A DNA stretch of 5,951 nt from Bacillota bacterium (GCA_009781925.1 WQUU01000103.1:1-5951); one strand, 5' to 3'; positions 1 through 5,946 are shown, counted from the first letter of the stretch. Notes: generated by a model not told the origin, from the sequence alone. Numbers and translations: made by a program.

Positions 1-15
1 CCCATTCTACCAGAT

Positions 16-44
16 GTTGTATCGTTTGTCTCTTCTTTCTTCAA
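16..44 (-). promoter_or_regulatory. Possible weak promoter reading leftward out of the window
   Basis: On the minus strand TTGAAG (39-44) and TACAAC (16-21) are separated by exactly 17 bases. Each matches its sigma-A consensus (TTGACA, TATAAT) at four of six positions. It would serve a gene beyond position 1. Position and spacing are good and the flanks AT-rich, but such matches arise by chance. The rest of 1-81 shows no coding sequence. Confidence 0.2.
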
Positions 45-81
45 AACTAGCCTATATCTACCTTCTTAACTCGTGATTCGC

Positions 82-148
82 ATGAACAATGAACAGTTAA
101 CAACCAAGGGCGCTATTCGTTGTTCATTGTTAACTGTTCACTGTTAAT
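82..148. repeat. Inverted array of AT-rich heptamers at the 3' end of recJ
   Basis: Four tandem heptamers run on the plus strand at 121-148: TGTTCAT, TGTTAAC, TGTTCAC, TGTTAAT. Three in the opposite orientation lie at 82-102: ATGAACA, ATGAACA, GTTAACA. About 18 unique, GC-richer bases separate them (103-120). The two halves pair over 14 perfect bases (90-103 with 127-140), then one mismatch and four more pairs. The recJ TAA stop (130-132) lies inside the right array. Period and layout resemble short tandemly repeated heptamer families known in some bacteria; the family here is not identified. No T-tract follows on the minus strand, so terminator function is doubtful. Confidence 0.8.
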
Positions 149-2112
149 TGCCTTAATATCGCGCTGTCGTCCAAATCCACCCGGGCGGCGCTGAGATTGG
201 CGGCGACACGTACCGTCCCGCCGTCCAATTCGTATGTGAGCAGACCGAGCTCGGCAAAGACGGTGAGGCAGATGGCGTCTGTCACCGCAAGCTGCGCACA
301 GGGGATTTCCCGGCTGCCGTCTAAAGCGGTCAGGGAGCGCCAGAGCCGCGTAAAATCCCGGCGCGCGGGTTTGTAGGGGGCAAGCGCCGCGGGCGGGAGC
401 GCCGCGCCGTTTAAAATCGCGCGGCAGAGGGCGGAATAATCCGCCGCCCGGACATCCGTGACCAGGAGCTGGACGCTCCGTTTGGCGCGATACTCGTTGA
501 CCTGGGGGAAAAAGGCGACGTCCACGCGCTCCCCGGCGCGGAGACCGAGCTCTTTTTCCGTACAGGAGAAATATACACAGTCTATGCTCTGCCCAAACTT
601 TGAGATCAGGAGGCGCAGGTGCTTTTCCCCGCCGATGGGGACGACATCCTCCAAAAGGGCGTCTGTCAGGCAGAAGAGGGGCTTCGGATTGCCGTAGCCG
701 CAGGGCTCCATCTGCTGCAGGGCTTCCACATGGGGCAGGAGCAACGGCTCCGGGCCGTCCAGCAGCAGGTCAATATTCAGGGTCTGGGCCGCGTCGGCCG
801 GGTTTTCAAGAAAATAGCGCAGGAGGGCGGCGCGGAAGGCCTCCAGATTTTCGCGGCGGATCGTGAGCCCCGCCGCCAGGGGGTGGCCGCCGAAGCCCTC
901 CAAAAGCGCGGCGCAGTGCAGCAGCGCGTCGAACATGGAGAAATTTCCAAAACTCCGGCAGGAGCCCTTGCCCTGCTCCCCCTCCAGACAGATCATGACC
1001 ACGGGCAGGCGGTATGTCTCCGCCAGATGGGAGGCGACGATACCGATCACACCCTGGTGCCAGCGCTCCGAGGCGAGGACGATGGGGCCCTCCGGGGTCT
1101 CGGGGAGCATATCCCGGGCCTGCTCCATGATGTCGGTCTCCAGCTTCTGGCGGCTGCGGTTCAGCTCACAGAGCTGCGCGGCGAGGTTGGCGGCGGCAAC
1201 CGGGTGCTTCTCCAGGAGCAGTTCCACCGCCAATTCGGAGCGACCCAGGCGGCCCGCGGCGTTGATGCGCGGAGCCAGGGAGTAGCTGATCGAGGCGGCG
1301 CTCAACTTATCCGGCGCAATACCGGCCTCCTTGAGCAGGGCATGGAGGCCGGGTCTGGGCTCCTCCCGGAGTTTCTTGAGCCCGGCCCGGATGATCACGC
1401 GGTTCTCGCCCAGCAGCGGCATGACATCCGCCACGGTGCCCACGGCGGCCAGGTCGCAGTAGCGCGCAAGGCAGGCCTCCGTATCCCCCTCCAGGGCGCA
1501 GATGAGCATAAAGACCACGCCCACACCCGCCAGTTCCTTACCGGCTCCGGCGCTGTCGCGCCGGGGATCCACAACAGCCAGCGCCTCCGGCAGGCTCTCC
1601 CGGCACTCATGGTGGTCGGTGATGACCAAATCCAGCGGAAGCTTTTGGGCAAAGGCGGCCTCCTCGCAGGCGGTCACGCCGCAATCCACGGTGATGAGAA
1701 GCGTGACCCCCCGCTCAAAGAGGGCCTGGATCGCGGCGGTGTTGAGGCCGTAGCCCTCCTCCAGGCGGTCGGGGATGTAGAGCTCACACTTGAGCCCCTT
1801 TTCGCGCAGATAGCCGCCCAGAAGGCAAGTGGAGGTGATGCCGTCCACGTCGTAGTCCCCGTAGACGGCCACGTGCTCCCGGTTCTCGATGGCGCGGTGG
1901 ATACGCAAAACGGCTTTGTCCATATCCCGGAGGGCAAAGGGGTCAAAGAGATTCTCCCCCGCCCCCGTGAGGAAGCGCTCCGCGGCCTTGGGCTCTGTAA
2001 ACCCCCGCGCGGCCAGTACCGCCGCCAGCAGCGGGGTATAGCCGACGTTTAGCAGGGCTTCCGCTGTCTCCGAGCGCCGGGCGTAGGGGATGTTCCAGAT
2101 GGGATATTTCAC
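130..2112 (-). CDS. recJ: Single-stranded-DNA-specific exonuclease RecJ
   Basis: 5'->3' exonuclease on single-stranded DNA, used in RecF-pathway recombination, base excision and mismatch repair. The protein has 660 aa. DHH phosphoesterase motifs: YGDYDVDG (84-91), VDCG (142-145), TDHHE (165-169) and VVDPRR (180-185), followed by LAAVGTVADVMPL (221-233) and PRINAAGRLG (281-290). DHHA1 domain: WHQGVIGIVAS (351-361), GKGSCRS (381-387) and the FGGHPLAAG loop (407-415). An OB-fold-like part follows (about 455-555), opening with EPCGYGNPKPLF (469-480). Residues about 556-660 form a C-terminal extension of the kind seen in Firmicutes RecJ proteins, with no motif I can name. The start is GTG (2112-2110), overlapping the aminopeptidase TGA as GTGA; a moderate GAAGG lies ten bases upstream. 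An in-frame TAA at 2134-2136 excludes any longer start. The last codons and the TAA stop (130-132) lie in the heptamer array at 82-148, so the C-terminal LTVNS comes from repeat DNA. Confidence 0.96.
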   Translation of the reverse strand: MKYPIWNIPYARRSETAEALLNVGYTPLLAAVLAARGFTEPKAAERFLTGAGENLFDPFALRDMDKAVLRIHRAIENREHVAVYGDYDVDGITSTCLLGGYLREKGLKCELYIPDRLEEGYGLNTAAIQALFERGVTLLITVDCGVTACEEAAFAQKLPLDLVITDHHECRESLPEALAVVDPRRDSAGAGKELAGVGVVFMLICALEGDTEACLARYCDLAAVGTVADVMPLLGENRVIIRAGLKKLREEPRPGLHALLKEAGIAPDKLSAASISYSLAPRINAAGRLGRSELAVELLLEKHPVAAANLAAQLCELNRSRQKLETDIMEQARDMLPETPEGPIVLASERWHQGVIGIVASHLAETYRLPVVMICLEGEQGKGSCRSFGNFSMFDALLHCAALLEGFGGHPLAAGLTIRRENLEAFRAALLRYFLENPADAAQTLNIDLLLDGPEPLLLPHVEALQQMEPCGYGNPKPLFCLTDALLEDVVPIGGEKHLRLLISKFGQSIDCVYFSCTEKELGLRAGERVDVAFFPQVNEYRAKRSVQLLVTDVRAADYSALCRAILNGAALPPAALAPYKPARRDFTRLWRSLTALDGSREIPCAQLAVTDAICLTVFAELGLLTYELDGGTVRVAANLSAARVDLDDSAILRQLTVNS

Positions 2113-3497
2113 AGGGCGATCGCCTTCATGGCCTTATATGTCATATAGCAGTCGAACTTTGCCACGACCTCATAGGGGGAGTGCATGGCCAGGACGGGCA
2201 CGCCGGCGTCTACGGTCTCGATGTTGCGGCAGGCGAGCTCCGTGGCCACCGTGCCGCCGCCGCCCTGATCCACCTTGCCCAGCTCCCCGCTCTGCCAGAC
2301 CACGCCGTGCGCGGCGAAGACTTTTCGCAGATAGCCCAGGGTCTCGGCGTTGGCGTCGTTGGCCCCGCCCTTGCCCCGGGAGCCGGTGTATTTCACCACG
2401 CTGACGCCGTAGTTGAGACGCGCGTTGTTCCGCTTCTCGCTGACCTCCGGAAAATTGGGGTCGAAGGCGTTGCAGACGTCCGAACTGAAGCAGAAGCTCT
2501 TTTCAAAGCAGTGGCGCAACTCCACGTTCTGTGTCCGGCAGAGATCGGCCATGAAGTTTTCAAAAAACTCCGAGCCCATGCCGGAGGAGCCATAGGAGCC
2601 GATCTCCTCCTTGTCGGCCAAGACGCAGACGGCCGTGCGGCCGGGGTGCGGCGTGTCCAAAAGGGCCTTTAAGGCCGCGTAGGAGCAGACCCGGTCGTCG
2701 TGGCCGTAACCGCCGAGGAGACTTCTGTCCAGGCCGATATCCCGGGTGGGCAGGGAGGGCACGACCTCTAGCTCCGCAGAGAGGAAGTCCTCCTCCGTGA
2801 CGCCGTACTTCTCATTCAAAATGGAGAGCACACGGAGTTTCACCCGGTCGGCGCCCTCCTCCTGATCGGGGATGCTGCCGATGAGCAGATTCAAATTTTC
2901 GCCGGTGATGGCCTCGCCGAGGGTCTTTTTGTTCTGGTCGGCGGCCAGATGGGGCAGCAGATCGGTGATGACAAAGGCGGGATCATTTTCGTCCGCGCCG
3001 ATGCAGACGTCCAGAGTCTCTCCGCCCCTGAGCGCCACGGCGCCGTGCAATTCGAGGGGGATGGCCGCCCACTGGTATTTGCGGATGCCGCCGTAGTAGT
3101 GGGTCTTGAAATAGGCGAGCTCGCTGTCCTCATAGAGGGGGTTGGGCTTTAGATCCAGGCGGGGCGCGTCAATGTGCGCGGCGGTGATGACCGCGCCTTC
3201 CGCAAGAGATTTTTCGCCGATGACGGCCAAGCTCAGGGTCTTGCCCCGGTTGTTCTGGTAGATGCGCAGGCCCGGGCGGAGCGCCATGCCCCGGACATAG
3301 GGAACAAAACCCTCCGCCTCCGCCAGGGCGACGGCGGCCTTGACCGCTTCCCGCTCCGTGCGCGCGGCGTCCAGAAAGCGCTTGTAACCCTCGCAGTAGG
3401 CGTCACAATCGGCGCGCTCCGCGTCGGAGATCAAGTCGTAGCCGTGTTTTTGGCTGTAGAACAGCCGCTCCCGGCGTGCGGATTTTTCTTCAGACAT
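2109..3497 (-). CDS. M18 family metallo-aminopeptidase (ApeA-like)
   Basis: Zinc aminopeptidase of family M18 (aspartyl aminopeptidase/aminopeptidase I group), a cytoplasmic enzyme that removes N-terminal residues from peptides; family members form large oligomers, commonly dodecamers. The protein is 462 aa, a normal length. The co-catalytic metal site is complete: H108-x-D110 in AAHIDAPRLDLKP, the bridging aspartate in GYGHDDRV (D267), the E297-E298 pair in ADKEEIGS (general base and ligand), D340 in SSDVCNAFDP, and H439 in AMHSPYEV. The N-terminal YKRFLDAARTEREAV segment resembles the bacterial 'M18 aminopeptidase 1' (apeA) subgroup; substrate preference cannot be read from sequence. ATG 3497 has a strong GGGAGG six bases upstream. 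There is no signal peptide. The TGA stop (2109-2111) overlaps the GTG start of recJ, so the two are probably translated together. Confidence 0.95.
   Translation of the reverse strand: MSEEKSARRERLFYSQKHGYDLISDAERADCDAYCEGYKRFLDAARTEREAVKAAVALAEAEGFVPYVRGMALRPGLRIYQNNRGKTLSLAVIGEKSLAEGAVITAAHIDAPRLDLKPNPLYEDSELAYFKTHYYGGIRKYQWAAIPLELHGAVALRGGETLDVCIGADENDPAFVITDLLPHLAADQNKKTLGEAITGENLNLLIGSIPDQEEGADRVKLRVLSILNEKYGVTEEDFLSAELEVVPSLPTRDIGLDRSLLGGYGHDDRVCSYAALKALLDTPHPGRTAVCVLADKEEIGSYGSSGMGSEFFENFMADLCRTQNVELRHCFEKSFCFSSDVCNAFDPNFPEVSEKRNNARLNYGVSVVKYTGSRGKGGANDANAETLGYLRKVFAAHGVVWQSGELGKVDQGGGGTVATELACRNIETVDAGVPVLAMHSPYEVVAKFDCYMTYKAMKAIAL
2123..2127 (-). promoter_or_regulatory. Ribosome binding site of recJ, inside the aminopeptidase gene
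   Basis: Minus-strand GAAGG lies ten bases before the GTG start at 2112. The spacing is slightly long, so initiation probably relies on re-initiation by ribosomes finishing the aminopeptidase at the GTGA overlap. Confidence 0.45.
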
Positions 3498-3503
3498 AAT
3501 GAA

Positions 3504-3509
3504 CCTCCC
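3504..3509 (-). promoter_or_regulatory. Ribosome binding site of the M18 aminopeptidase
   Basis: Minus-strand GGGAGG, six bases before the ATG at 3497-3495, is the best Shine-Dalgarno match in the window. It lies just downstream of the palindromic element at 3521-3592, separated from it by an A-rich stretch. Confidence 0.8.
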
Positions 3510-3520
3510 GGTTTTTTATT

Positions 3521-3592
3521 GTAGGGAACGGATTGATCCGTTCCGATGGAGGAATGGACGTTGATCGCGGAACGCATCCATGCGTTCCCTAC
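3521..3592. repeat. Two-hairpin palindromic repeat (element A) between tsaC-coaE and the aminopeptidase
   Basis: The ends are a perfect 10-base inverted repeat, GTAGGGAACG (3521-3530) and CGTTCCCTAC (3583-3592). The left hairpin GGAACGGAT/ATCCGTTCC has nine pairs and a 2-base loop (3525-3544). The right hairpin GGAACGCAT/ATGCGTTCC has nine pairs and a 2-base loop (3569-3588). They are separated by 24 bases (3545-3568), which include GGAATGGA (3551-3558), a one-mismatch further copy of the arm. It has the same GTAGGG-start, two-hairpin layout as the element at 4810-4859 but different arm sequence and a longer centre. It supplies the TAG stop (3589-3591) of the fusion gene. No U-rich tail follows on the minus strand, so it is not a canonical terminator. 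Confidence 0.85.
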
Positions 3593-4791
3593 GGGTGCAG
3601 GATTTTGCGAAACAGCGTCTCACATTTCTTCACGAACGCCTCTAAATCGCCGTTGTTCTCTAAAATGTAGCCGCAGTGCTCCCGGTAAAAATCGTCGCTC
3701 TGCTGGGCGTGGGCGCGCAGTTTGGCGTAGCTCTCGGAAATACCCTCCCGGGCCGCGACACGGCGGACGCGCTCCGCCTCCGGCGCGAGGACGCCGATAA
3801 CGGCGTCGCAGCGTTTATCGAGGCCGCTCTCGATGAGGGCAACGGCGTCAATGGCGGCGGCTGTTCCGCCGGATACAGCCCAGTCCTCCAGCAGGCGCCG
3901 GATCTCGATTTCCACGTATTTGTGGGTGACCGCGTTGAGTTTTAAGAGGGCGCCGGGGTCGGAGAAGACCATGCCGCCCAGGGCTTTGCGATCCAATGAA
4001 CCGTTTATAAAAGCGCCGGGGAAGTTTTTACGCAATTCCGCTTGCAACGCGGCGTCCGTCTCCAGCAGACTGTGATAGATCGCGTCCGCGTCGATGGCGA
4101 GAGCGCCCATGCCCTTTAACACCGCAAGCGCCGTCGTTTTCCCGGTACCGGTGCCGCCGGTGAGCCCGATTACGGTCAGCGCCTCTGCCAGCGTTCGGCG
4201 AATCTCCGCCTCGGCCAAGGCCCCCTGCCGCAACACCTTATACGGCGCCACGCTCAAATCCAAAATCGTGGAGGCTTCGCCGATTTCGCAGGGCCCGCCG
4301 TCCAGCACGGCGTCGATCTGCCCGTCAAAGTAGGACAACACCTGGTCGGCGGTCATCGGCGCGGGCAAGCCCGACGGATTCGCCGAGGGGGCCGCCAGGG
4401 GCAATTGCGCCGCCTCCAGCAGCTTAAGAGTCAGCGGATGCTTGGGGCAGCGCAGGCCCAGTGTGCCGCCGCCGGCGCGCACGATGTTCGGGATGCCCGG
4501 CTTGGCTTTAAAAATCAGCGTCAGCGGGCCGGGCCAGAAGGCGGTTGCCAGGGAGTAAGCCGCGCGGGGCACATCGAAACAGTACGCGTCAATCGCGTGC
4601 ATATCCGAAACCATGACGGATAGGGCTTTGACTTCCGGCCTGCCCTTGACCTCATAAATCCGCAGAACCGCCTCTTCATCGAGGGCGTTGGCCGCCAGGC
4701 CGTAGACCGTCTCCGTCGGCACGGCGACGAGACCGCCGCGCTTTAAAATTTCCGCCGCCGCAATGGGGTCGGTCAGTCGTAGGGTTTTCAT
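3589..4791 (-). CDS. tsaC-coaE: Fused L-threonylcarbamoyladenylate synthase (YrdC/TsaC) and dephospho-CoA kinase (CoaE)
   Basis: A 400-aa protein with two complete domains. Residues 7-195 are a YrdC domain, which makes threonylcarbamoyl-AMP from threonine, bicarbonate and ATP for t6A37 of ANN-decoding tRNAs. It shows P25-TETVYGL, the K49-x-R51 pair, S136-x-N138 in APSANPSG, and STILDLS (174-180). Residues 206-400 are CoaE, which phosphorylates dephospho-CoA with ATP in the last step of CoA synthesis. It shows the P-loop GGTGTGKTT (212-220), IDADAIYHSLL (233-243), LDRKALGGMVFSDP (about 266-279), an IDAVALIESGL segment (314-324), an Arg-rich lid (about 339-350) and ILENNGDLEAF near the end. There is no Sua5 C-terminal domain; CoaE takes its place. 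ATG 4791 is preferred over an upstream in-frame TTG (4827) because GAGGA lies five bases upstream and the N-terminus fits the family. The stop TAG (3589-3591) falls inside the palindromic repeat at 3521-3592. Domain calls are secure; whether both are active is inferred. Confidence 0.94.
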   Translation of the reverse strand: MKTLRLTDPIAAAEILKRGGLVAVPTETVYGLAANALDEEAVLRIYEVKGRPEVKALSVMVSDMHAIDAYCFDVPRAAYSLATAFWPGPLTLIFKAKPGIPNIVRAGGGTLGLRCPKHPLTLKLLEAAQLPLAAPSANPSGLPAPMTADQVLSYFDGQIDAVLDGGPCEIGEASTILDLSVAPYKVLRQGALAEAEIRRTLAEALTVIGLTGGTGTGKTTALAVLKGMGALAIDADAIYHSLLETDAALQAELRKNFPGAFINGSLDRKALGGMVFSDPGALLKLNAVTHKYVEIEIRRLLEDWAVSGGTAAAIDAVALIESGLDKRCDAVIGVLAPEAERVRRVAAREGISESYAKLRAHAQQSDDFYREHCGYILENNGDLEAFVKKCETLFRKILHP

Positions 4792-4796
4792 GTTAA

Positions 4797-4801
4797 TCCT
4801 C
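4797..4801 (-). promoter_or_regulatory. Ribosome binding site of the tsaC-coaE fusion
   Basis: Minus-strand GAGGA sits five bases before ATG 4791-4789. It decides the start: the alternative TTG at 4827-4825 lies in the arm of a palindromic repeat with no Shine-Dalgarno sequence and would add 12 residues not typical of YrdC proteins. Confidence 0.75.
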
Positions 4802-4809
4802 AAAAATGT

Positions 4810-4859
4810 GGTAGGGGCGATTATCAATCGCCCGCGGGCGGCTGATAGCCGCCCCTACC
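4810..4859. repeat. Two-hairpin palindromic repeat (element B) between prfA and tsaC-coaE
   Basis: The ends are a perfect 10-base inverted repeat, GGTAGGGGCG (4810-4819) and CGCCCCTACC (4850-4859). Inside are two hairpins: GGGCGATT/AATCGCCC with a 3-base loop (4815-4833), and GGGCGGCT/AGCCGCCC with a 3-base loop (4836-4854). They are separated by two bases, and the centre CCCGCGGG (4831-4838) is itself palindromic. The element can fold as two hairpins or as one long cruciform. It contains the prfA stop codon TAG (4855-4857) and ends nine bases before the ribosome binding site of the next gene. The design resembles REP/MITE-like palindromes common in clostridial intergenic DNA; it carries no gene. 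No target-site duplication is evident. Confidence 0.85.
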
Positions 4860-5913
4860 CCACCGCCTTCAATTTTTCGGCCTGGTCGGCGGTGATGAGG
4901 GCGTCGATGAGCTCGTCCAGGGCCCCGTCCATGATCTGCTCGATCTTATAGAGGGTCAGGCCGATGCGGTGATCCGTGACCCGGCCCTGGGGAAAGTTAT
5001 AGGTGCGGATGCGCTCGGAGCGGTCGCCGGTGCCCACCTGGTTCCTGCGCTCGGCGGCCTGGGACTCCGTCTGCCTGCGGCGCTCCTCCTCATAGAGGCG
5101 GGAGGCCAGAATTTTCATGGCCCGGTCGCGGTTTTTATACTGGCTGCGCTCGTCCTGGCATTCCACCACCGTGCCCGTGGGCAGATGGGTGATGCGGATG
5201 GCGCTCTCGGTCTTGTTCACATGCTGCCCCCCCGCGCCGGAGCTGCGGAATGTGTCGATCTGCAAGTCCGCGGGGTTTAATTGGAACTCCACCTCGTCCA
5301 TCTCCGGCAAAACCGCCACCGTCACCGTGCTGGTGTGGATGCGGCCCGACGCCTCCGTCTCCGGCACGCGCTGCACCCGGTGGACGCCGCTCTCGAACTT
5401 CAAGCGCGAGTAGGCCCCGTCCCCCTCGATGAGGAAACTCACCTCTTTGATTCCGCCGATCTCCGTCTCGTTGAGGTTCGCGATTTCACTCTTCCAGCGC
5501 CGGTTCTCCGCGTACATGGTGTACATGCGGTAGAGGCTGTGGGCAAACAGGGCCGCCTCCTCCCCGCCCGCGCCGCCGCGAATCTCCACAATGACGCTGC
5601 GCTCGTCATTGGGGTCTCTGGGCAGGAGCAAAAGTTTCAGCTGCCGCTCCAGATTTTCCATCTGTCCGCGGGCGGCGTCAAACTCCTCTTGGGCGATCTC
5701 GCGCATCTCCGGATCGGAGAGGAGCAAGCGGGCCTGCTCCATCTCGGTTTCGGTCTTCACATAGCGGCGGTAGCACTCCACCACGGGGCCGAGCTCCTTC
5801 TGCTCTTTGGCCAGCTTGGCATAAGCCACGGGGTCGGTGTAAACCTCCGGTGAACCCAAACGGCGCTCCAGGTCGGCATAGCGCTCTTCGACTTGTTTTA
5901 GCTTGTCCAGCAT
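4855..5913 (-). CDS. prfA: Peptide chain release factor 1 (RF1)
   Basis: Class I release factor that reads UAA and UAG in the ribosomal A site and triggers peptidyl-tRNA hydrolysis in the cytoplasm. The protein is 352 aa, near the usual 355-360. An N-terminal helical region (about 1-100) precedes the release-factor domain. The catalytic GGQ lies at residues 228-230 within RSSGAGGQHVNKTES. The stop-recognition tripeptide is P184-E185-T186 in RVPETEASGRIHTS; this PxT motif marks RF1, whereas RF2 carries SPF, and there is no RF2-type programmed frameshift. The ATG start is supported by GAGGA seven bases upstream. It is the most upstream gene visible in the leftward operon. The stop codon is TAG at 4855-4857, lying inside the terminal inverted repeat of the palindromic element at 4810-4859. 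The last residues (AEKLKAVG) may therefore have been reset by that repeat. The assignment is secure. Confidence 0.97.
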   Translation of the reverse strand: MLDKLKQVEERYADLERRLGSPEVYTDPVAYAKLAKEQKELGPVVECYRRYVKTETEMEQARLLLSDPEMREIAQEEFDAARGQMENLERQLKLLLLPRDPNDERSVIVEIRGGAGGEEAALFAHSLYRMYTMYAENRRWKSEIANLNETEIGGIKEVSFLIEGDGAYSRLKFESGVHRVQRVPETEASGRIHTSTVTVAVLPEMDEVEFQLNPADLQIDTFRSSGAGGQHVNKTESAIRITHLPTGTVVECQDERSQYKNRDRAMKILASRLYEEERRRQTESQAAERRNQVGTGDRSERIRTYNFPQGRVTDHRIGLTLYKIEQIMDGALDELIDALITADQAEKLKAVG

Positions 5914-5920
5914 GAGAAAA

Positions 5921-5925
5921 TCCTC
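5921..5925 (-). promoter_or_regulatory. Ribosome binding site of prfA
   Basis: On the minus strand GCGAGGA is followed by seven bases and then the ATG at 5913-5911. This fixes the prfA start, which also matches the usual N-terminus of the family (MLDKLKQVEERY). Confidence 0.75.
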
Positions 5926-5940
5926 GCAGTGAGAGAGAAA

Positions 5941-5946
5941 ATTAGA
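5941..5946 (-). promoter_or_regulatory. Possible -10 box upstream of prfA
   Basis: Minus-strand TCTAAT matches the sigma-A -10 consensus TATAAT at five of six positions and would give a leader of roughly 20 bases. The matching -35 would lie outside the window, so this is a weak candidate. The operon may instead start further upstream; in many Firmicutes prmC or rpmE lies near prfA. Confidence 0.15.

Noticed and set aside
82..148. CRISPR array or rho-independent terminator at the end of recJ
   Set aside because: The repeat unit is only seven bases with no spacers between units, so it is not CRISPR. The AT-rich stem has a 23-base loop and no T-tract after it, so it is not a canonical terminator.
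619..2052. A 477-codon open frame on the plus strand opposite recJ
   Set aside because: It lies wholly antisense to a RecJ with all its motifs intact. The translation is low-complexity (rich in G, A, L, Q, H, V) with no recognisable domain, as expected of a shadow frame in GC-rich DNA.
3498..3592. Element A as an intrinsic terminator for the operon
   Set aside because: On the minus strand it is followed by an A-rich, not U-rich, stretch. The next gene continues in the same direction with a strong ribosome binding site.
3546..3800. Plus-strand frame starting inside element A with GGAGG nearby
   Set aside because: It begins in repeat DNA and runs antisense to the CoaE domain. The Arg/Pro/Gly-rich translation has no domain.
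4789..4827. Longer TTG start for the tsaC-coaE protein
   Set aside because: The TTG lies in the hairpin arm of element B with no Shine-Dalgarno site. ATG 4791 has GAGGA at good spacing and the typical YrdC N-terminus.
5281..5853. A 190-codon plus-strand open frame opposite prfA
   Set aside because: It is antisense to an unambiguous RF1. It has no domain and no convincing ribosome binding site; the same holds for the plus-strand frames at 2181-2672 and 3174-3524.
130..5913. A novel multi-gene defence or biosynthetic system
   Set aside because: All four genes are recognisable housekeeping families with intact motifs. The unusual content is limited to the repeats, the gene fusion and the in-frame UAG.
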